From Aquabacter sp. L1I39 (GTDB lineage Bacteria > Pseudomonadota > Alphaproteobacteria > Rhizobiales > Xanthobacteraceae): a DNA stretch of 64,000 bases. A model generated the notes under the pieces. The model worked only from the letters and a program-made list of their open reading frames with translations, did no database searches and was not told the DNA's origin. Both the position numbers and the translations under genes were made by a program. This document shows positions 1 through 9,012 of this stretch, in pieces (within the stretch, counting starts at the first letter, position 1; every line of letters begins with the position of its first letter). The stretch lies in assembly GCF_017742835.1 (NCBI RefSeq), contig NZ_CP072392.1:3160387-3224386 (forward strand). The letters are read 5' to 3'.

Positions 1-1
1 T

Positions 2-268
2 GCAGCCTCGCAAGGCCATAGCGGCAACACGGTGGGAGCCATCCTGCACGGCGCCTCGGCGGCGGCGGTGGGGCTCGTCCTCTCTGTCACCTTCCAGCTG
101 GGGCGCAAGACGCTCGGGCGCTTCATGGACTTCATCTTCGTGGCGCTGACGGTGATCGGTGTGAACGTGCTGCACCAGTCGGTGCTGCTGGTGCTGTTCG
201 TGGTGGGGGCCATGGCCATCGTCTGGTACCGGCCCGCAGCGCGGCCGCAGGGGGAGGCGACGAAATGA
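2..268 (+). CDS. chrA: Chromate transporter, C-terminal part of first subunit (5' partial)
   Basis: The reading frame is open from base 2 and continues upstream of the window, so only the last 88 residues are present. They hold two hydrophobic segments and end in a charged tail, as in the C-terminus of short-chain CHR-family proteins. CHR proteins export chromate from the cytoplasm (family knowledge). The stop codon overlaps the start of the next gene by an ATGA junction, so the two are translationally coupled and probably form a two-subunit transporter. The assignment rests mainly on this neighbour, which carries the better preserved CHR motifs. Confidence 0.75.
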   Translation, partial: AASQGHSGNTVGAILHGASAAAVGLVLSVTFQLGRKTLGRFMDFIFVALTVIGVNVLHQSVLLVLFVVGAMAIVWYRPAARPQGEATK

Positions 269-783
269 ACCAGATCCCCATGCTGATCGGCGTCTTCGCC
301 TATTTGTCCCTCCTGACGGTGGGCGGCGGCATGGCCGCCTTTCCGGAGATGAAGACGCTGGTGGTGGACCACGAGAAGTGGATGACCTTCCCGCAGCTCA
401 TCCATCTTTATTCCATCGGCCAGATGGCGCCCGGCCCGAACATGATGATGATCGCGGGCATCGGCCAATGGGTGGCCGGGCCCATCGGGGCGCTGGTGGT
501 GGTGCTGGCCTTCTTCCTTCCCACGGGCCTCTTCACCTTGTGGGTCGGGCGCATGTGGACGCGGCTGGAACACTGGCCCTGGCGCAATTCCATCCAGCGG
601 GGTCTGGCACCGGTCTCCATCGGCCTCTTGCTGGCGGGTGCCATCTCCATCTCGAAGGGCGCCATCACCGGCTGGGCGAGCGCCGGCATCATGGTGGCGG
701 TGTTCGTCGTGCTGGTGAGTTCCAAGGTGAACCCCATCCTGCTCATCGCGGCGGGCGCGCTGGCCGGCTATTTCGCTTTTTGA
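265..783 (+). CDS. chrA: Chromate transporter, second CHR subunit
   Basis: A 172-residue inner-membrane protein, about the size of one CHR domain, so this is a short-chain type in which two separate genes make one transporter. It has four to five hydrophobic segments. The signature GGGMAAFPEM lies near residues 20-28, and the GQMAPGPN loop near residues 51-58 matches the conserved Gly-Pro-rich motif of CHR proteins. It starts in an ATGA overlap with the preceding half gene. The role in chromate efflux is inferred from the family; sulfate or other oxyanion transport cannot be excluded. Confidence 0.85.
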   Translation: MNQIPMLIGVFAYLSLLTVGGGMAAFPEMKTLVVDHEKWMTFPQLIHLYSIGQMAPGPNMMMIAGIGQWVAGPIGALVVVLAFFLPTGLFTLWVGRMWTRLEHWPWRNSIQRGLAPVSIGLLLAGAISISKGAITGWASAGIMVAVFVVLVSSKVNPILLIAAGALAGYFAF

Positions 784-807
784 GCCTTTGTGGCTAGCTC
801 AAATGCA

Positions 808-831
808 AACGGGCGCCGCGCGGCGCCCGTT
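808..831. terminator. Perfect inverted repeat between convergent genes, probable bidirectional terminator
   Basis: AACGGGCGCC pairs with GGCGCCCGTT around a GCGC centre. It lies between the end of the chromate transporter gene and the end of the convergent secreted-protein gene. T-runs on both sides are short, so termination is likely but not certain. Confidence 0.6.
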
Positions 832-857
832 CGTGTGTCGAAACCGATGGGAATCGC

Positions 858-3254
858 TCAGCGCCGGAAGCCGCCGCCGCCGAAGCGATCACCGCCGAAG
901 CCGCCCCCGCCGAAGCGGTCTCCGCCGCCGAAGCGATCGCCGCCATAATTGCCCCAACTGCGGGCCTGGTTCTCGCGGTTGAACTGGCTCATGTCCGTGT
1001 TGCGGTCCACCGACTGCCAGCCATTGCTGGTGGCACGGCTCCAGCCGTCATTGGAATGCTGGTACACGTTGCCATTGTGGTCCGTGTAGACATTGCCATT
1101 GTTCCAGGCGACCGAATTGCCGGTCTTGGTGTTGGTGGCCACGCCCTTGCTGTCCACGTCCACTTGGCCATTCTCACGGCTGACGCTGGTGGAGGAGGCG
1201 TGGGCCGTGCCGGCGGTGGGATTGTAGCCGGCAGACGAGCGGTTGGCGTCGAAATTGCCGGTATAGGCATTGCCCGTCACGCTGGCGTTCGAGGTGCCAC
1301 GGGCGCCGGTATAAGGATTGTACCGGGTGTTGTCGCGGGCGGCGCCGTAATTGCCGGTGTAGGGATTGAACGCGGCGGCCGAGCGGCCGGCGAAGTCCGT
1401 GCCGCGGGCGGTGGTGCCGTCCCAGGCGCGGGTGGACCAGTTGGTGCCGTTCCAGGTGGTGCCCCAGGCATGGTTCACCGTGGCATTGGCGCCCCAGCGG
1501 CCATAGATGTTGGTCTGGTTGACGTTCACATAGCCCCAGTGGCCGCCATAGGGGCCGGCGCCCCAATAGGGACCCCAATAGGGACCGACCGCCGCGCCCC
1601 AGGCCCAGCCGGCCGCGAAGCCGAAGCCGAAGCCCGCCGCGGCGCCCAGCGCGAAGCCGGCGCCATAGCCATAGGTGGTGGGGCAGCCATACCACCAGGT
1701 GCCGCCCACATAGCCGTTGCAGGCATAGCCGGTGCCATAGACCACGGTGCCCCCCGGAGCGACCATGACGCCCATATAGCCGGGCGTGTAGCCCACCACG
1801 ACCACGTCCGGCTCCACGGAATAGACCCGCACATAGGTCACATAATGGACCGGCGAGCTCACCGGGATGGTGTAGATGACCGCCGGAACGGTGGTGGCGA
1901 CCCGCCAGGGACCCGTGGGGGCGCCGGACACGAACCACACGCCGTTGGACACCATGTAATAGGCGGTGGGCGAGACCTGGATCACCGGGAGGGGGGTGTT
2001 GACCGCATACTTCAGCGGCGTGCCTTCCACAGGCACGAACTGCGGGGCACCCTGATAGCTCACCGTGGCGGTGGCGGACTTCTTCACCGTGGAGGTCTGG
2101 GGAATGGTGGCGGCGATGGCCGCTTCCTTGGCCTCGGGCGTGCCGGCCACCGACACCAGGACATTGGCCTTGGCGTCATGGGGCGAGATGTTCTTGAAGT
2201 CCGCCGGCAGGGCGTCCGGGGGCACGAAGGCCCACGGCCCCTGCAGCCCGCGGCCCTTGAACCAGCGGCCCGAGATCAGCACGTAATAATCGTTGTTGGA
2301 CGGGTCCATGAACACCGCATGGTCCGCATTGCTCATGGTCAGCAATTGCGTGCCCTGGACCGGCAGCAATTGGGGCTGGCCGTTGGTCTGGATGAGCTCC
2401 GTCGGCACCGTGGAGACCATGATGGCCGGCGGCGGGCTGATGGGCTTGCCGTCCTGGCCGAGCAGCGGATCGGGATTGCCGGTCTTGGCGGCGGCCTTGG
2501 CTGCCGCCTGGAGCGCGGAGGAGGGTTTGGGGGTCACCACCCAGGTGCCATCCAACGCCGTGGTCTCATACCAGACGCCCGCCGCCTGGAGGTGATAGAC
2601 CCCTCCCTGGTCGCGCAGCATCAGGGGCCGGGTGTTCATGACACGCTGGAAGCCCTGCACGCCCTCAATGGCACGCAGCACGGGCTCGCCGGCGATGGGG
2701 ACGAGGATGGTCAGCGTGTCGGTGAAGAGAATGCGCGGCGGGCTGTTGTCCACCGGCTGGGTCTGCAGCTTGGCGATTTCCTGGTTCACCGCATAGCTCG
2801 CCTGGAGCTGGCTCAAGGGCGTGGTGAGCCCTTCCTTCGGCAGCCGCTGCTCAATCGCCTGCTTCACCGCACCAGCCTTGTCGGGGGCGGTGGGGACCTC
2901 GACCTTAGTGATGGTGATGGTGTTGAGATGGACGAGGCCGGCGGCCTTGTCGATGGTGGCGAGGGCGGAGAATTCCACCATGCCATAGGTGGGCGAGCCG
3001 TTCTTCGGGCCGAGCGCGATCGCCGAGCGGCCAGTGATCTTGTTGCCTTCAAGGCCGTCGATCTGCGGCTGATAGATTTCGAGCCGGTTGTCGCCCACGT
3101 CGAAGTCGCGCGGCCAGGCGACGCCAGGCGTTCCGATCGGCGCATTCTGCGACGGTGCCGGCTGTTGCTGGGCATAGGCGACCGGCGGCAGGACCAGACC
3201 GGTCACGGTGAGTGCCACCAGGACACTCCGGCTCACGGTTGAAGCCGAACCCAT
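858..3254 (-). CDS. Secreted protein with repeated Trp/GPW modules and Gly-rich tail, unknown function
   Basis: The start at 3254 is chosen because a GGGAGA ribosome-binding site sits seven bases upstream; an upstream ATG at 3275 is possible. The 798-residue product begins with a signal peptide ending near VAYAQQQ. Three modules of the form YY-x-(S/N)G-(R/V)WF-x6-GPW occur near residues 220, 330 and 440, about 110 residues apart. They resemble the Trp-rich modules often labelled carbohydrate-binding-like. A Tyr/Gly-rich stretch (about 485-570) follows, then NPYTG repeats (about 635-660) and a tail of RFGGG repeats. It is a paralogue of the next gene upstream (3432-6215), which shares the modules but has a different tail. 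Exported surface or matrix protein is an inference; no enzyme motif was seen. Confidence 0.8.
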   Translation of the reverse strand: MGSASTVSRSVLVALTVTGLVLPPVAYAQQQPAPSQNAPIGTPGVAWPRDFDVGDNRLEIYQPQIDGLEGNKITGRSAIALGPKNGSPTYGMVEFSALATIDKAAGLVHLNTITITKVEVPTAPDKAGAVKQAIEQRLPKEGLTTPLSQLQASYAVNQEIAKLQTQPVDNSPPRILFTDTLTILVPIAGEPVLRAIEGVQGFQRVMNTRPLMLRDQGGVYHLQAAGVWYETTALDGTWVVTPKPSSALQAAAKAAAKTGNPDPLLGQDGKPISPPPAIMVSTVPTELIQTNGQPQLLPVQGTQLLTMSNADHAVFMDPSNNDYYVLISGRWFKGRGLQGPWAFVPPDALPADFKNISPHDAKANVLVSVAGTPEAKEAAIAATIPQTSTVKKSATATVSYQGAPQFVPVEGTPLKYAVNTPLPVIQVSPTAYYMVSNGVWFVSGAPTGPWRVATTVPAVIYTIPVSSPVHYVTYVRVYSVEPDVVVVGYTPGYMGVMVAPGGTVVYGTGYACNGYVGGTWWYGCPTTYGYGAGFALGAAAGFGFGFAAGWAWGAAVGPYWGPYWGAGPYGGHWGYVNVNQTNIYGRWGANATVNHAWGTTWNGTNWSTRAWDGTTARGTDFAGRSAAAFNPYTGNYGAARDNTRYNPYTGARGTSNASVTGNAYTGNFDANRSSAGYNPTAGTAHASSTSVSRENGQVDVDSKGVATNTKTGNSVAWNNGNVYTDHNGNVYQHSNDGWSRATSNGWQSVDRNTDMSQFNRENQARSWGNYGGDRFGGGDRFGGGGFGGDRFGGGGFRR

Positions 3255-3431
3255 TTCTGTTCTCCCTTCATGCAACCCGCGCGAGGCGAAGCTTTAGCAC
3301 TCCGCGCGCGGAGATGCCCTATCACTATTTGGCCAAGCCGCCGTGAACGCAGTGCGCATAAGGCGCCATCCTGCGTGTGCCACTCTGCCGGTACGATCAC
3401 ATTCTGCGGCGCAGACGGATGCTGGCGCACG

Positions 3432-6215
3432 TCAGCGACGCTCATGGCCTTCCGGGTGCGCGTGGTGATGGCCTCCGCCCCCGCGATGTCCGGAATGCTC
3501 CCGATGCTCATCCCCGTGCCGGTCGCGGTCCTCCCGATGATCCGGGTCCCGCCGATCGCGATCGGAGCGATCGCCGTCTCCACGATCTGGGGACCGATCC
3601 CCATTCGCGCGTTCCGTGTCGCCCCGGTCGGGGGAGCGGGCCGAAGCGTCATCCGGTCGGTCGGCCGTGGAGCCGCCCTTGCTCTCGCCTCCGGCATCAA
3701 TATGGGTGCGGGTGCCGTCTTGAGGGGAGGGGCGCGCCTCTTTTCCCGGGTCCGATGGGCTCTTGTCGCCGCCCTGTCCCCCATTTTGCGGAGCGCTGGC
3801 CGGGCCGTGCTCAGCCGGCGTGCTGCCGCGTCCGGAGGCGCCGTCCTTGCTCGGCTCGGCCGGTCCCGGCCCCTGGTGGGTGTCGGGCTGGCCCTTGTCG
3901 CCGCGTTGTCCCTCGTTTTGCGGAGCGCTGGCCGGGCCGTGCTCAGCCGGCGTGCTGCCGCGTCCGGATGTGCCGTCCTTGCTCGGCTCGGCCGGTCCCG
4001 GCCCCTGGTGGGTGTCGGGCTGGCCCTTGTCGCCGCGTTGTCCCTCGTTTTGCGGAGCGCTGGCCGGGCCGTGCTCAGCCGGCGTGCTGCCGCGTCCGGA
4101 GGTGCCGTCCTTGCTCGGCTCGGCCGGTCCCGGCCCCTGGTGAATGTCGGGCTGGCCCTTATGGCCGTCTTGTCCGCCGCCCTTGGGAGTATGGGCGGGG
4201 TTCGGATGAGGATCGGGGTGCGGGGTGGGCCGAGGGGCAGGGTGCGGGTCGGGGCGGTTCCCGCCATTCTTGTTGATGGTGGTGTGGTTGTTGATGGTGG
4301 TGGAGTTCACGTGGATGTTCACGTTGTCCGACATGTACCGTCCGCCATAGGCGCTGAAGCCGCCGAACCCGAGGCCGGCGCCGCCGATCCCCACTCCCAC
4401 GCCGCCCCAGGCGCCATGGCTCCAGGCCGACACGCCAATGCCGCCGTCCCAGCCGCCGCCGACTGCTATGCCCCCGCCCCAGCGGCCATAGATGTTGACC
4501 GCGCCCACATCGGCGAAGCCCCAGCCGCGCCCATAGGGGGTGGCGCCCGCATAGGGCCCCCAGGCGGGGGGCAGGCCGGGGCCCCAGGACCAGCCGGGGG
4601 AGAATCCATAGCCGAAGCCGCGCGGACCGAGAGCGAAACCGGCACCGACGCCGTAGGTGACGGGCGGTGCGATCCAGCGCGCCCCCGCATAGCCGGGGGT
4701 GCTGTAGCCGGACCCATAGACGAGGGTGCCTCCGGGGCCGCGCAGCACGCCCATATAGGCCGGGGTGTAGCCGGTCAGGACCGCGCCGTCGGTCGTGCCA
4801 TAGATCCGGACGCCGGTCACATAATGCACCGGTGAGGCCGGCGGGATGGCATAGATGGCCTCTGGCACGCGGGTGGCGACCTGCCACGGCCCCTCAGGTG
4901 CAGCGGCGGAGAACCAGACGCCGTTGGAGACGCTGTAGACTTGGCCGGGGGCCACGCGGATCACTGGGCTCGCCGTGTTCTCGGCATAAGCGAGTTGCGT
5001 GCCGGGGATGGGCACGAAGCGGGGGGCGCCCTCATAGCTCACCGTCGTGGTCGCAGCGAGCGGCACGGTGGCCGTCTGCGGCAGGCTGGCGGCGATGGCA
5101 GCGTTGAGGGCCTGCGGGGTGCCCGCCACGGAGATCAAAACGTTCGCCTTGGGATCGGTCGGAGAGATACGCGCGAAATCCGCCGGCAGCGCGTCCGGGG
5201 CCACATAGGTCCACGGCCCACCGGTCGACGGCGCCGTGAACCAGCGTCCGGAAATGAGCACATAGACTGCAGACTTGCCCGGGGTGACGAAGACGGCGTG
5301 GTCCGCATTGTCCCAGGTGGCCAATTGCGTGCCCGCCACCGGGCCTGTCTTTGGCGGGCCGTCGGACTGGATGAGTTCGGTCGGGCTGGTCGCAACCAGG
5401 ATGGCGGGGGCGCTGGCGGGTGCCTGGCCCGATGGCGGAAGAAGCGGGTCCGCCGGCTGCTGGGCGCGGGCCACGGTGGCGGCGGACAGCACGTCCGGTG
5501 GCACTTGGGCACTGGGCACCCACGGGCCGGCAAGGCTCGCAGCTTCGTACCAGGTGCCGGCGGCCTGCAGGTGGAGCGCCTGGTCCACATCCTTCAGCAA
5601 CAGGGCCTGGGTGTTGATGGCGCGTTGGAAGCCTGCGACACTCTCGATGCCGCGCCAGTCCGGGGCGCCGGCCACCGGCACCAGGAGGGTGGGGCCCTCG
5701 GCGAAGACGATGGTCGGCGGGGTGGTATTCACCGCCGCGGCCGGGGCATTGGCATGGGCGATGTCGGCCGCAACCAAGGCGGCCGGTAGCCGCAGGCCAC
5801 GATCCCGCCAATGCCGCTCCAGCATGCGGCGCACCGCGTCGGCACGATCCGGTGCCAGGGGAATCTCGACGTCGGCCATTCGGATGCGCCAGATCCGCAC
5901 CTGTCCGGTCACAGCATCCATCCGCGCTCGGGCGGTGAAGGCGGCGCGCCCGTAGCTGGGGGCGCCCGATGTCGGCCCAAGGGCGAACGCCATGGTGCCG
6001 GAGAGCCGGTCATCCGCAAAGGCGTCAGCCGTCGGCGGATAGAGCTTGAGCGTATCACTGCCGATGCGGAGGCTGCGAGGCCAGGCCGGCTTTGCCACCG
6101 TGGCGGCTGCACCGGTCTGGGTTGGAGGCTGTCCCGCCTCCTGCGCCCGCGCGGCGAGCGGCAAGGCTGTGGCGACCAGAAGGATGACGGCGTGCAGCAC
6201 CTGACGATGGAACAT
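3432..6215 (-). CDS. Secreted protein with repeated Trp/GPW modules and charged repeat tail, unknown function
   Basis: The 927-residue product starts at 6215, where a GGAGGGAG site precedes the ATG; the frame stays open further upstream. A signal peptide ends at about ALPLAARAQEA. Trp/GPW modules lie near residues 218, 328 and 435, matching the paralogue at 858-3254 in order and spacing. The C-terminal third differs: a Gly/Tyr-rich region, then three near-identical 44-residue repeats (about 687-819) containing PDTHQGPGPAEPSKDG. The end is an Asp/Arg/His-rich tail with several HxH and HHH clusters. Tandem duplication followed by tail divergence is inferred. The His/Asp tail could bind metal, but this is only a guess. 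Confidence 0.8.
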   Translation of the reverse strand: MFHRQVLHAVILLVATALPLAARAQEAGQPPTQTGAAATVAKPAWPRSLRIGSDTLKLYPPTADAFADDRLSGTMAFALGPTSGAPSYGRAAFTARARMDAVTGQVRIWRIRMADVEIPLAPDRADAVRRMLERHWRDRGLRLPAALVAADIAHANAPAAAVNTTPPTIVFAEGPTLLVPVAGAPDWRGIESVAGFQRAINTQALLLKDVDQALHLQAAGTWYEAASLAGPWVPSAQVPPDVLSAATVARAQQPADPLLPPSGQAPASAPAILVATSPTELIQSDGPPKTGPVAGTQLATWDNADHAVFVTPGKSAVYVLISGRWFTAPSTGGPWTYVAPDALPADFARISPTDPKANVLISVAGTPQALNAAIAASLPQTATVPLAATTTVSYEGAPRFVPIPGTQLAYAENTASPVIRVAPGQVYSVSNGVWFSAAAPEGPWQVATRVPEAIYAIPPASPVHYVTGVRIYGTTDGAVLTGYTPAYMGVLRGPGGTLVYGSGYSTPGYAGARWIAPPVTYGVGAGFALGPRGFGYGFSPGWSWGPGLPPAWGPYAGATPYGRGWGFADVGAVNIYGRWGGGIAVGGGWDGGIGVSAWSHGAWGGVGVGIGGAGLGFGGFSAYGGRYMSDNVNIHVNSTTINNHTTINKNGGNRPDPHPAPRPTPHPDPHPNPAHTPKGGGQDGHKGQPDIHQGPGPAEPSKDGTSGRGSTPAEHGPASAPQNEGQRGDKGQPDTHQGPGPAEPSKDGTSGRGSTPAEHGPASAPQNEGQRGDKGQPDTHQGPGPAEPSKDGASGRGSTPAEHGPASAPQNGGQGGDKSPSDPGKEARPSPQDGTRTHIDAGGESKGGSTADRPDDASARSPDRGDTERANGDRSPDRGDGDRSDRDRRDPDHREDRDRHGDEHREHSGHRGGGGHHHAHPEGHERR
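3768..4163. repeat. Three tandem copies of a 132-bp repeat inside a coding region
   Basis: The same sequence, for example GCGGAGCGCTGGCCGGGCCG, recurs at 3788, 3920 and 4052, giving a period of exactly 132 bp (44 codons). Copies differ by only a few bases, so the expansion is recent or is kept uniform. The period keeps the host gene (3432-6215) in frame. Outer boundaries are approximate. Confidence 0.9.
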
Positions 6216-6298
6216 GGCTCCCTCCGAAGAGGAGAGCTTATAGCTGCCAAGGCCAAGGTCTCGCGAGATAATATTTTGTAATGAAACGTCTTTCCGGC

Positions 6299-6335
6299 CT
6301 GACAACGGGCGCGGCGCGCCCGCGTCCGTTGTCAG
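6299..6335 (-). terminator. Hairpin just after katA
   Basis: CTGACAACGG at 6299-6308 pairs perfectly with CCGTTGTCAG at 6326-6335, and the enclosed GC-rich bases can extend the stem. It starts nine bases after the katA stop. There is no long T-run, so efficiency is uncertain. Confidence 0.55.
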
Positions 6336-6343
6336 ACGGCCGA

Positions 6344-7852
6344 TCACTCGGCGGCCTGGGTCCCCTGCGGCATCTTCTGCTGCTGGGCGGTCTCCGACGC
6401 CTTGCTCCGCGTCATCTCCGCCAAGGCGGCGCGCACGCCCGCGCCATATTCGGGATGCACCTTCTCGAAATGGCCGAGCTGGCGCTCGATGATGGCGTCC
6501 GGCACGCCGAACATGGCTTCCGCCAGGTTGAGGAACAGGCGCTGGCGCTGACCGGCATCGAACAGCTCGAACAAGGCGCGGGGCTGGGAATAATCGTCAT
6601 TGCCCACACGGTGGCTGTAGCGCTCCGCGTCGCCGGAGATCTTGAGCGGGGGCTCCAGATAAGCCGGGTTCTCGACGGCGCCGTTGAACGAGTTGGGCTC
6701 GTAATAGGCGTCCGTATTGCCCGTCAATTGCGGGAAGAACCGCATGGCACCGTCCTTGTGGTAGTGGTGGACGGGGCAGCGGGCGGCATTCACCGGCAGG
6801 TGCTCATAATGGGTGCCGAGGCGATAGCGGTGGGCGTCCGCATAGGAGAAGATGCGGCCCTGGAGCATCTTGTCCGGCGAGAAGCCGATGCCGGGCACGA
6901 TGTTGGAGGGCGAGAAGGCGAGCTGCTCGACCTCGTTGAAATAGTTCTCCGGGTTTCGATTCAGCTCCAGGATGCCCACGTCGATCGGCGGATATTCGCC
7001 GTGCGGCCACACCTTGGTGAGATCGAACGGATTGTAGGAGGTCTTCTCCGCATCCGTCTCCGGCATGATCTGCACCTGCATCTTCCACTTGGGGAAGTCG
7101 CCCTTCTCGATGGACGAGAACAGGTCTTCCTGGGTGGACTCACGGGTGCGGCCCACCACCTCGGAGGCCTGCGCATTGGTCCAGTGGCGGTGGCCCTGGA
7201 GCGTCTTGAAGTGGAACTTCACCCAGAAGCGCTCACCCTCCGCATTGATGAAGGAGAAGGTGTGTGAGCCGTAGCCGTTCATGTGCCGCACGTCGGTGGG
7301 CAGGCCGCGGTCCGAGAACAGGATGGTCACTTGGTGGAGGCTCTCAGGCGAGAGCGACCAGAAGTCCCACATGGCGGTGGGGGAGCGCAGATTGGTCTTG
7401 GGGTGTCGCTTCTGCGTGTGGATGAAGTCCGGGAACTTGTAGGGGTCGCGCACGAAGAAGACGGGCGTGTTGTTGCCAACCAGGTCCCAATTGCCTTCCT
7501 CGGTATAGAATTTCAGGGCGAAGCCGCGCACGTCGCGCTCGGCGTCCGCCGCGCCGAGCTCGCCGGCCACGGTCGAGAAGCGCAGGATGAGGTCTGTCTT
7601 CTTGCCCACATGCGAGAACAGCTTCGCTTTGGTGTAGCGGGAGATGTCGTTGGTGATGGTGAGGGTGCCATAGGCCCCCCAGCCCTTGGCGTGAACCACG
7701 CGCTCGGGGATGCGCTCGCGGTTCTGGTGGGCGAGCTTTTCCACCAGTTGGTAGTCCTGCAGCAGAACCGGGCCGCGGGCGCCCGCGGTCAGGGAATTCT
7801 GGTTGTCGCCGACAGGTGCGCCGGCCGTGGTGGTCAAAGTCGGCTTGGTCAT
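6344..7852 (-). CDS. katA: Monofunctional haem catalase
   Basis: Decomposes hydrogen peroxide to water and oxygen in the cytoplasm. The 502-residue length fits a small-subunit (clade 3) catalase. The distal His is in [12 protein letters not shown] (His54), the catalytic Asn in [11 protein letters not shown] (about 127), and the proximal haem-ligand Tyr in [14 protein letters not shown]. The start at 7852 (MTKPTL) is preferred over the upstream in-frame ATG because AAGGGATG lies just ahead of it and family proteins begin at this point. It is divergent from oxyR across about 125 bp, so peroxide-dependent activation by OxyR is likely. Confidence 0.97.
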   Translation of the reverse strand: MTKPTLTTTAGAPVGDNQNSLTAGARGPVLLQDYQLVEKLAHQNRERIPERVVHAKGWGAYGTLTITNDISRYTKAKLFSHVGKKTDLILRFSTVAGELGAADAERDVRGFALKFYTEEGNWDLVGNNTPVFFVRDPYKFPDFIHTQKRHPKTNLRSPTAMWDFWSLSPESLHQVTILFSDRGLPTDVRHMNGYGSHTFSFINAEGERFWVKFHFKTLQGHRHWTNAQASEVVGRTRESTQEDLFSSIEKGDFPKWKMQVQIMPETDAEKTSYNPFDLTKVWPHGEYPPIDVGILELNRNPENYFNEVEQLAFSPSNIVPGIGFSPDKMLQGRIFSYADAHRYRLGTHYEHLPVNAARCPVHHYHKDGAMRFFPQLTGNTDAYYEPNSFNGAVENPAYLEPPLKISGDAERYSHRVGNDDYSQPRALFELFDAGQRQRLFLNLAEAMFGVPDAIIERQLGHFEKVHPEYGAGVRAALAEMTRSKASETAQQQKMPQGTQAAE

Positions 7853-7955
7853 TGGGACATCCCTTCTTCGCGCCGCCAGATGGCGGCAGAGTTCCGTGTC
7901 GGGGCACACTGTGGGTCTGAAGGGGGATCAGCACAAATCAGTTTACACCCGCTCT

Positions 7956-7976
7956 ATGATAAGATTTATTTATCAT
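7956..7976. promoter_or_regulatory. Inverted repeat in the katA-oxyR intergenic region, probable OxyR site
   Basis: ATGATAA at 7956-7962 and its exact reverse complement TTATCAT at 7970-7976 are separated by seven bases, in an AT-rich patch within GC-rich DNA. The repeat ends directly before the oxyR start codon, so binding would repress oxyR while activating the divergent katA promoter. This is the usual LysR-family autoregulatory arrangement; the assignment to OxyR is inferred. Confidence 0.55.
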
Positions 7977-8924
7977 ATGCTCTCGACCCGCCAGCTCCGC
8001 TACTTCGAAGCCCTCGCCCGGCACCTGCATTTCGGCCGCGCCGCCGAGGAATGCGCCGTCACCCAGCCGGCCTTGTCCATGCAGATCCGTGACATGGAGA
8101 CCTATCTCGCCGTCGAACTTGTGGAGCGCGGCCGCACGGGCGTGCGCCTCACTGCGGCGGGAGAGGAGGCGGCCGAACGGGCGCGGGGTGTGCTGGCCGC
8201 GCTGGCCGATCTCGAACGCTCCGTCCGCGCGCGGGGGTGCCTGCTGGAGGGGCGACTGCGGCTCGGCGTCATCCCCTCGGTGGCGCCCTATCTGCTGCCG
8301 CGCCTGTTGCCGGAGGTTGGGCGCCTTTATCCTGGGCTGGAGCTGGCGCTGCGGGAAACCCAGACCGAGCAATTGCTGGCGGAACTGTCCACGGGCAGCC
8401 TCGACCTCGTCATCTTGTCCCTGCCGGTGGAAGATCCGGCGCTGGCGAGCCTCGCCTTGTTCGACGACGCCTTTCTCCTGGCCGTTCCGGAGGCCGGCGC
8501 CCGTCCGCTCGGCGGCCTCGCCTCGCCGGACCAACTGGCCCCCGAGGATCTGCTGCTGCTGGAGGACGGCCACTGCTTCCGGGACCAGGCGCTCCAGGTG
8601 TGCGGCACCATGGACCAGCGGCGCCTGCGCCGGTTCGGCGCCACCAGCCTGTCCACGCTGGTGCAATTGGTGGCCAACCAGCAGGGCGTGACCTTGCTGC
8701 CGGAAATGTACGTCACCAGCGAGGGCGGCCATATTCCCCGGGTGCATCTTCTGCGCTTTCCCGATCCCCAGCCCTATCGCACCATCGGCCTCGTGTGGCG
8801 GCGCACCTTGCCCTTCACCGGGGACGTGGAGGCGTTTGCGCGGTTGGTGGAGAGCTGCCGGCCCGGCCTTTCGCCTCCCGCGCGGCTCGTCACGGGCACG
8901 CCCGGCGCGCGCGCAGGAGCATGA
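7977..8924 (+). CDS. oxyR: Hydrogen peroxide-sensing LysR-type regulator OxyR
   Basis: A 315-residue LysR-family activator with an N-terminal winged helix-turn-helix (RAAEECAVTQPALSMQI, about residues 21-37) and a periplasmic-binding-like sensor domain. The redox pair is visible as GHCFRDQALQVC, giving Cys200 and Cys209. This spacing matches the disulfide-forming cysteines of classical OxyR and separates it from other LysR proteins. It is divergent from katA. An ATG at 7956, inside the palindrome, would add seven residues; the 7977 start matches the family N-terminus (MLSTRQLRYFEA). Confidence 0.93.
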   Translation: MLSTRQLRYFEALARHLHFGRAAEECAVTQPALSMQIRDMETYLAVELVERGRTGVRLTAAGEEAAERARGVLAALADLERSVRARGCLLEGRLRLGVIPSVAPYLLPRLLPEVGRLYPGLELALRETQTEQLLAELSTGSLDLVILSLPVEDPALASLALFDDAFLLAVPEAGARPLGGLASPDQLAPEDLLLLEDGHCFRDQALQVCGTMDQRRLRRFGATSLSTLVQLVANQQGVTLLPEMYVTSEGGHIPRVHLLRFPDPQPYRTIGLVWRRTLPFTGDVEAFARLVESCRPGLSPPARLVTGTPGARAGA

Positions 8925-9012
8925 GAAGAGGGGGCGGCGCGGTGTGAAACCCTGCCATGCCTTGCCTCCGATGCGGTTCGCGGCTAAGCCCCGCTGACAG
9001 TGCGAGGATGAC

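Noticed and set aside
1056..3242. 728-codon open frame antisense to the secreted-protein gene
   Set aside because: Its composition (Gly, Ala, Val, Ile, Arg, His in short repeats) mirrors the codon structure of the real gene and no domain is visible.
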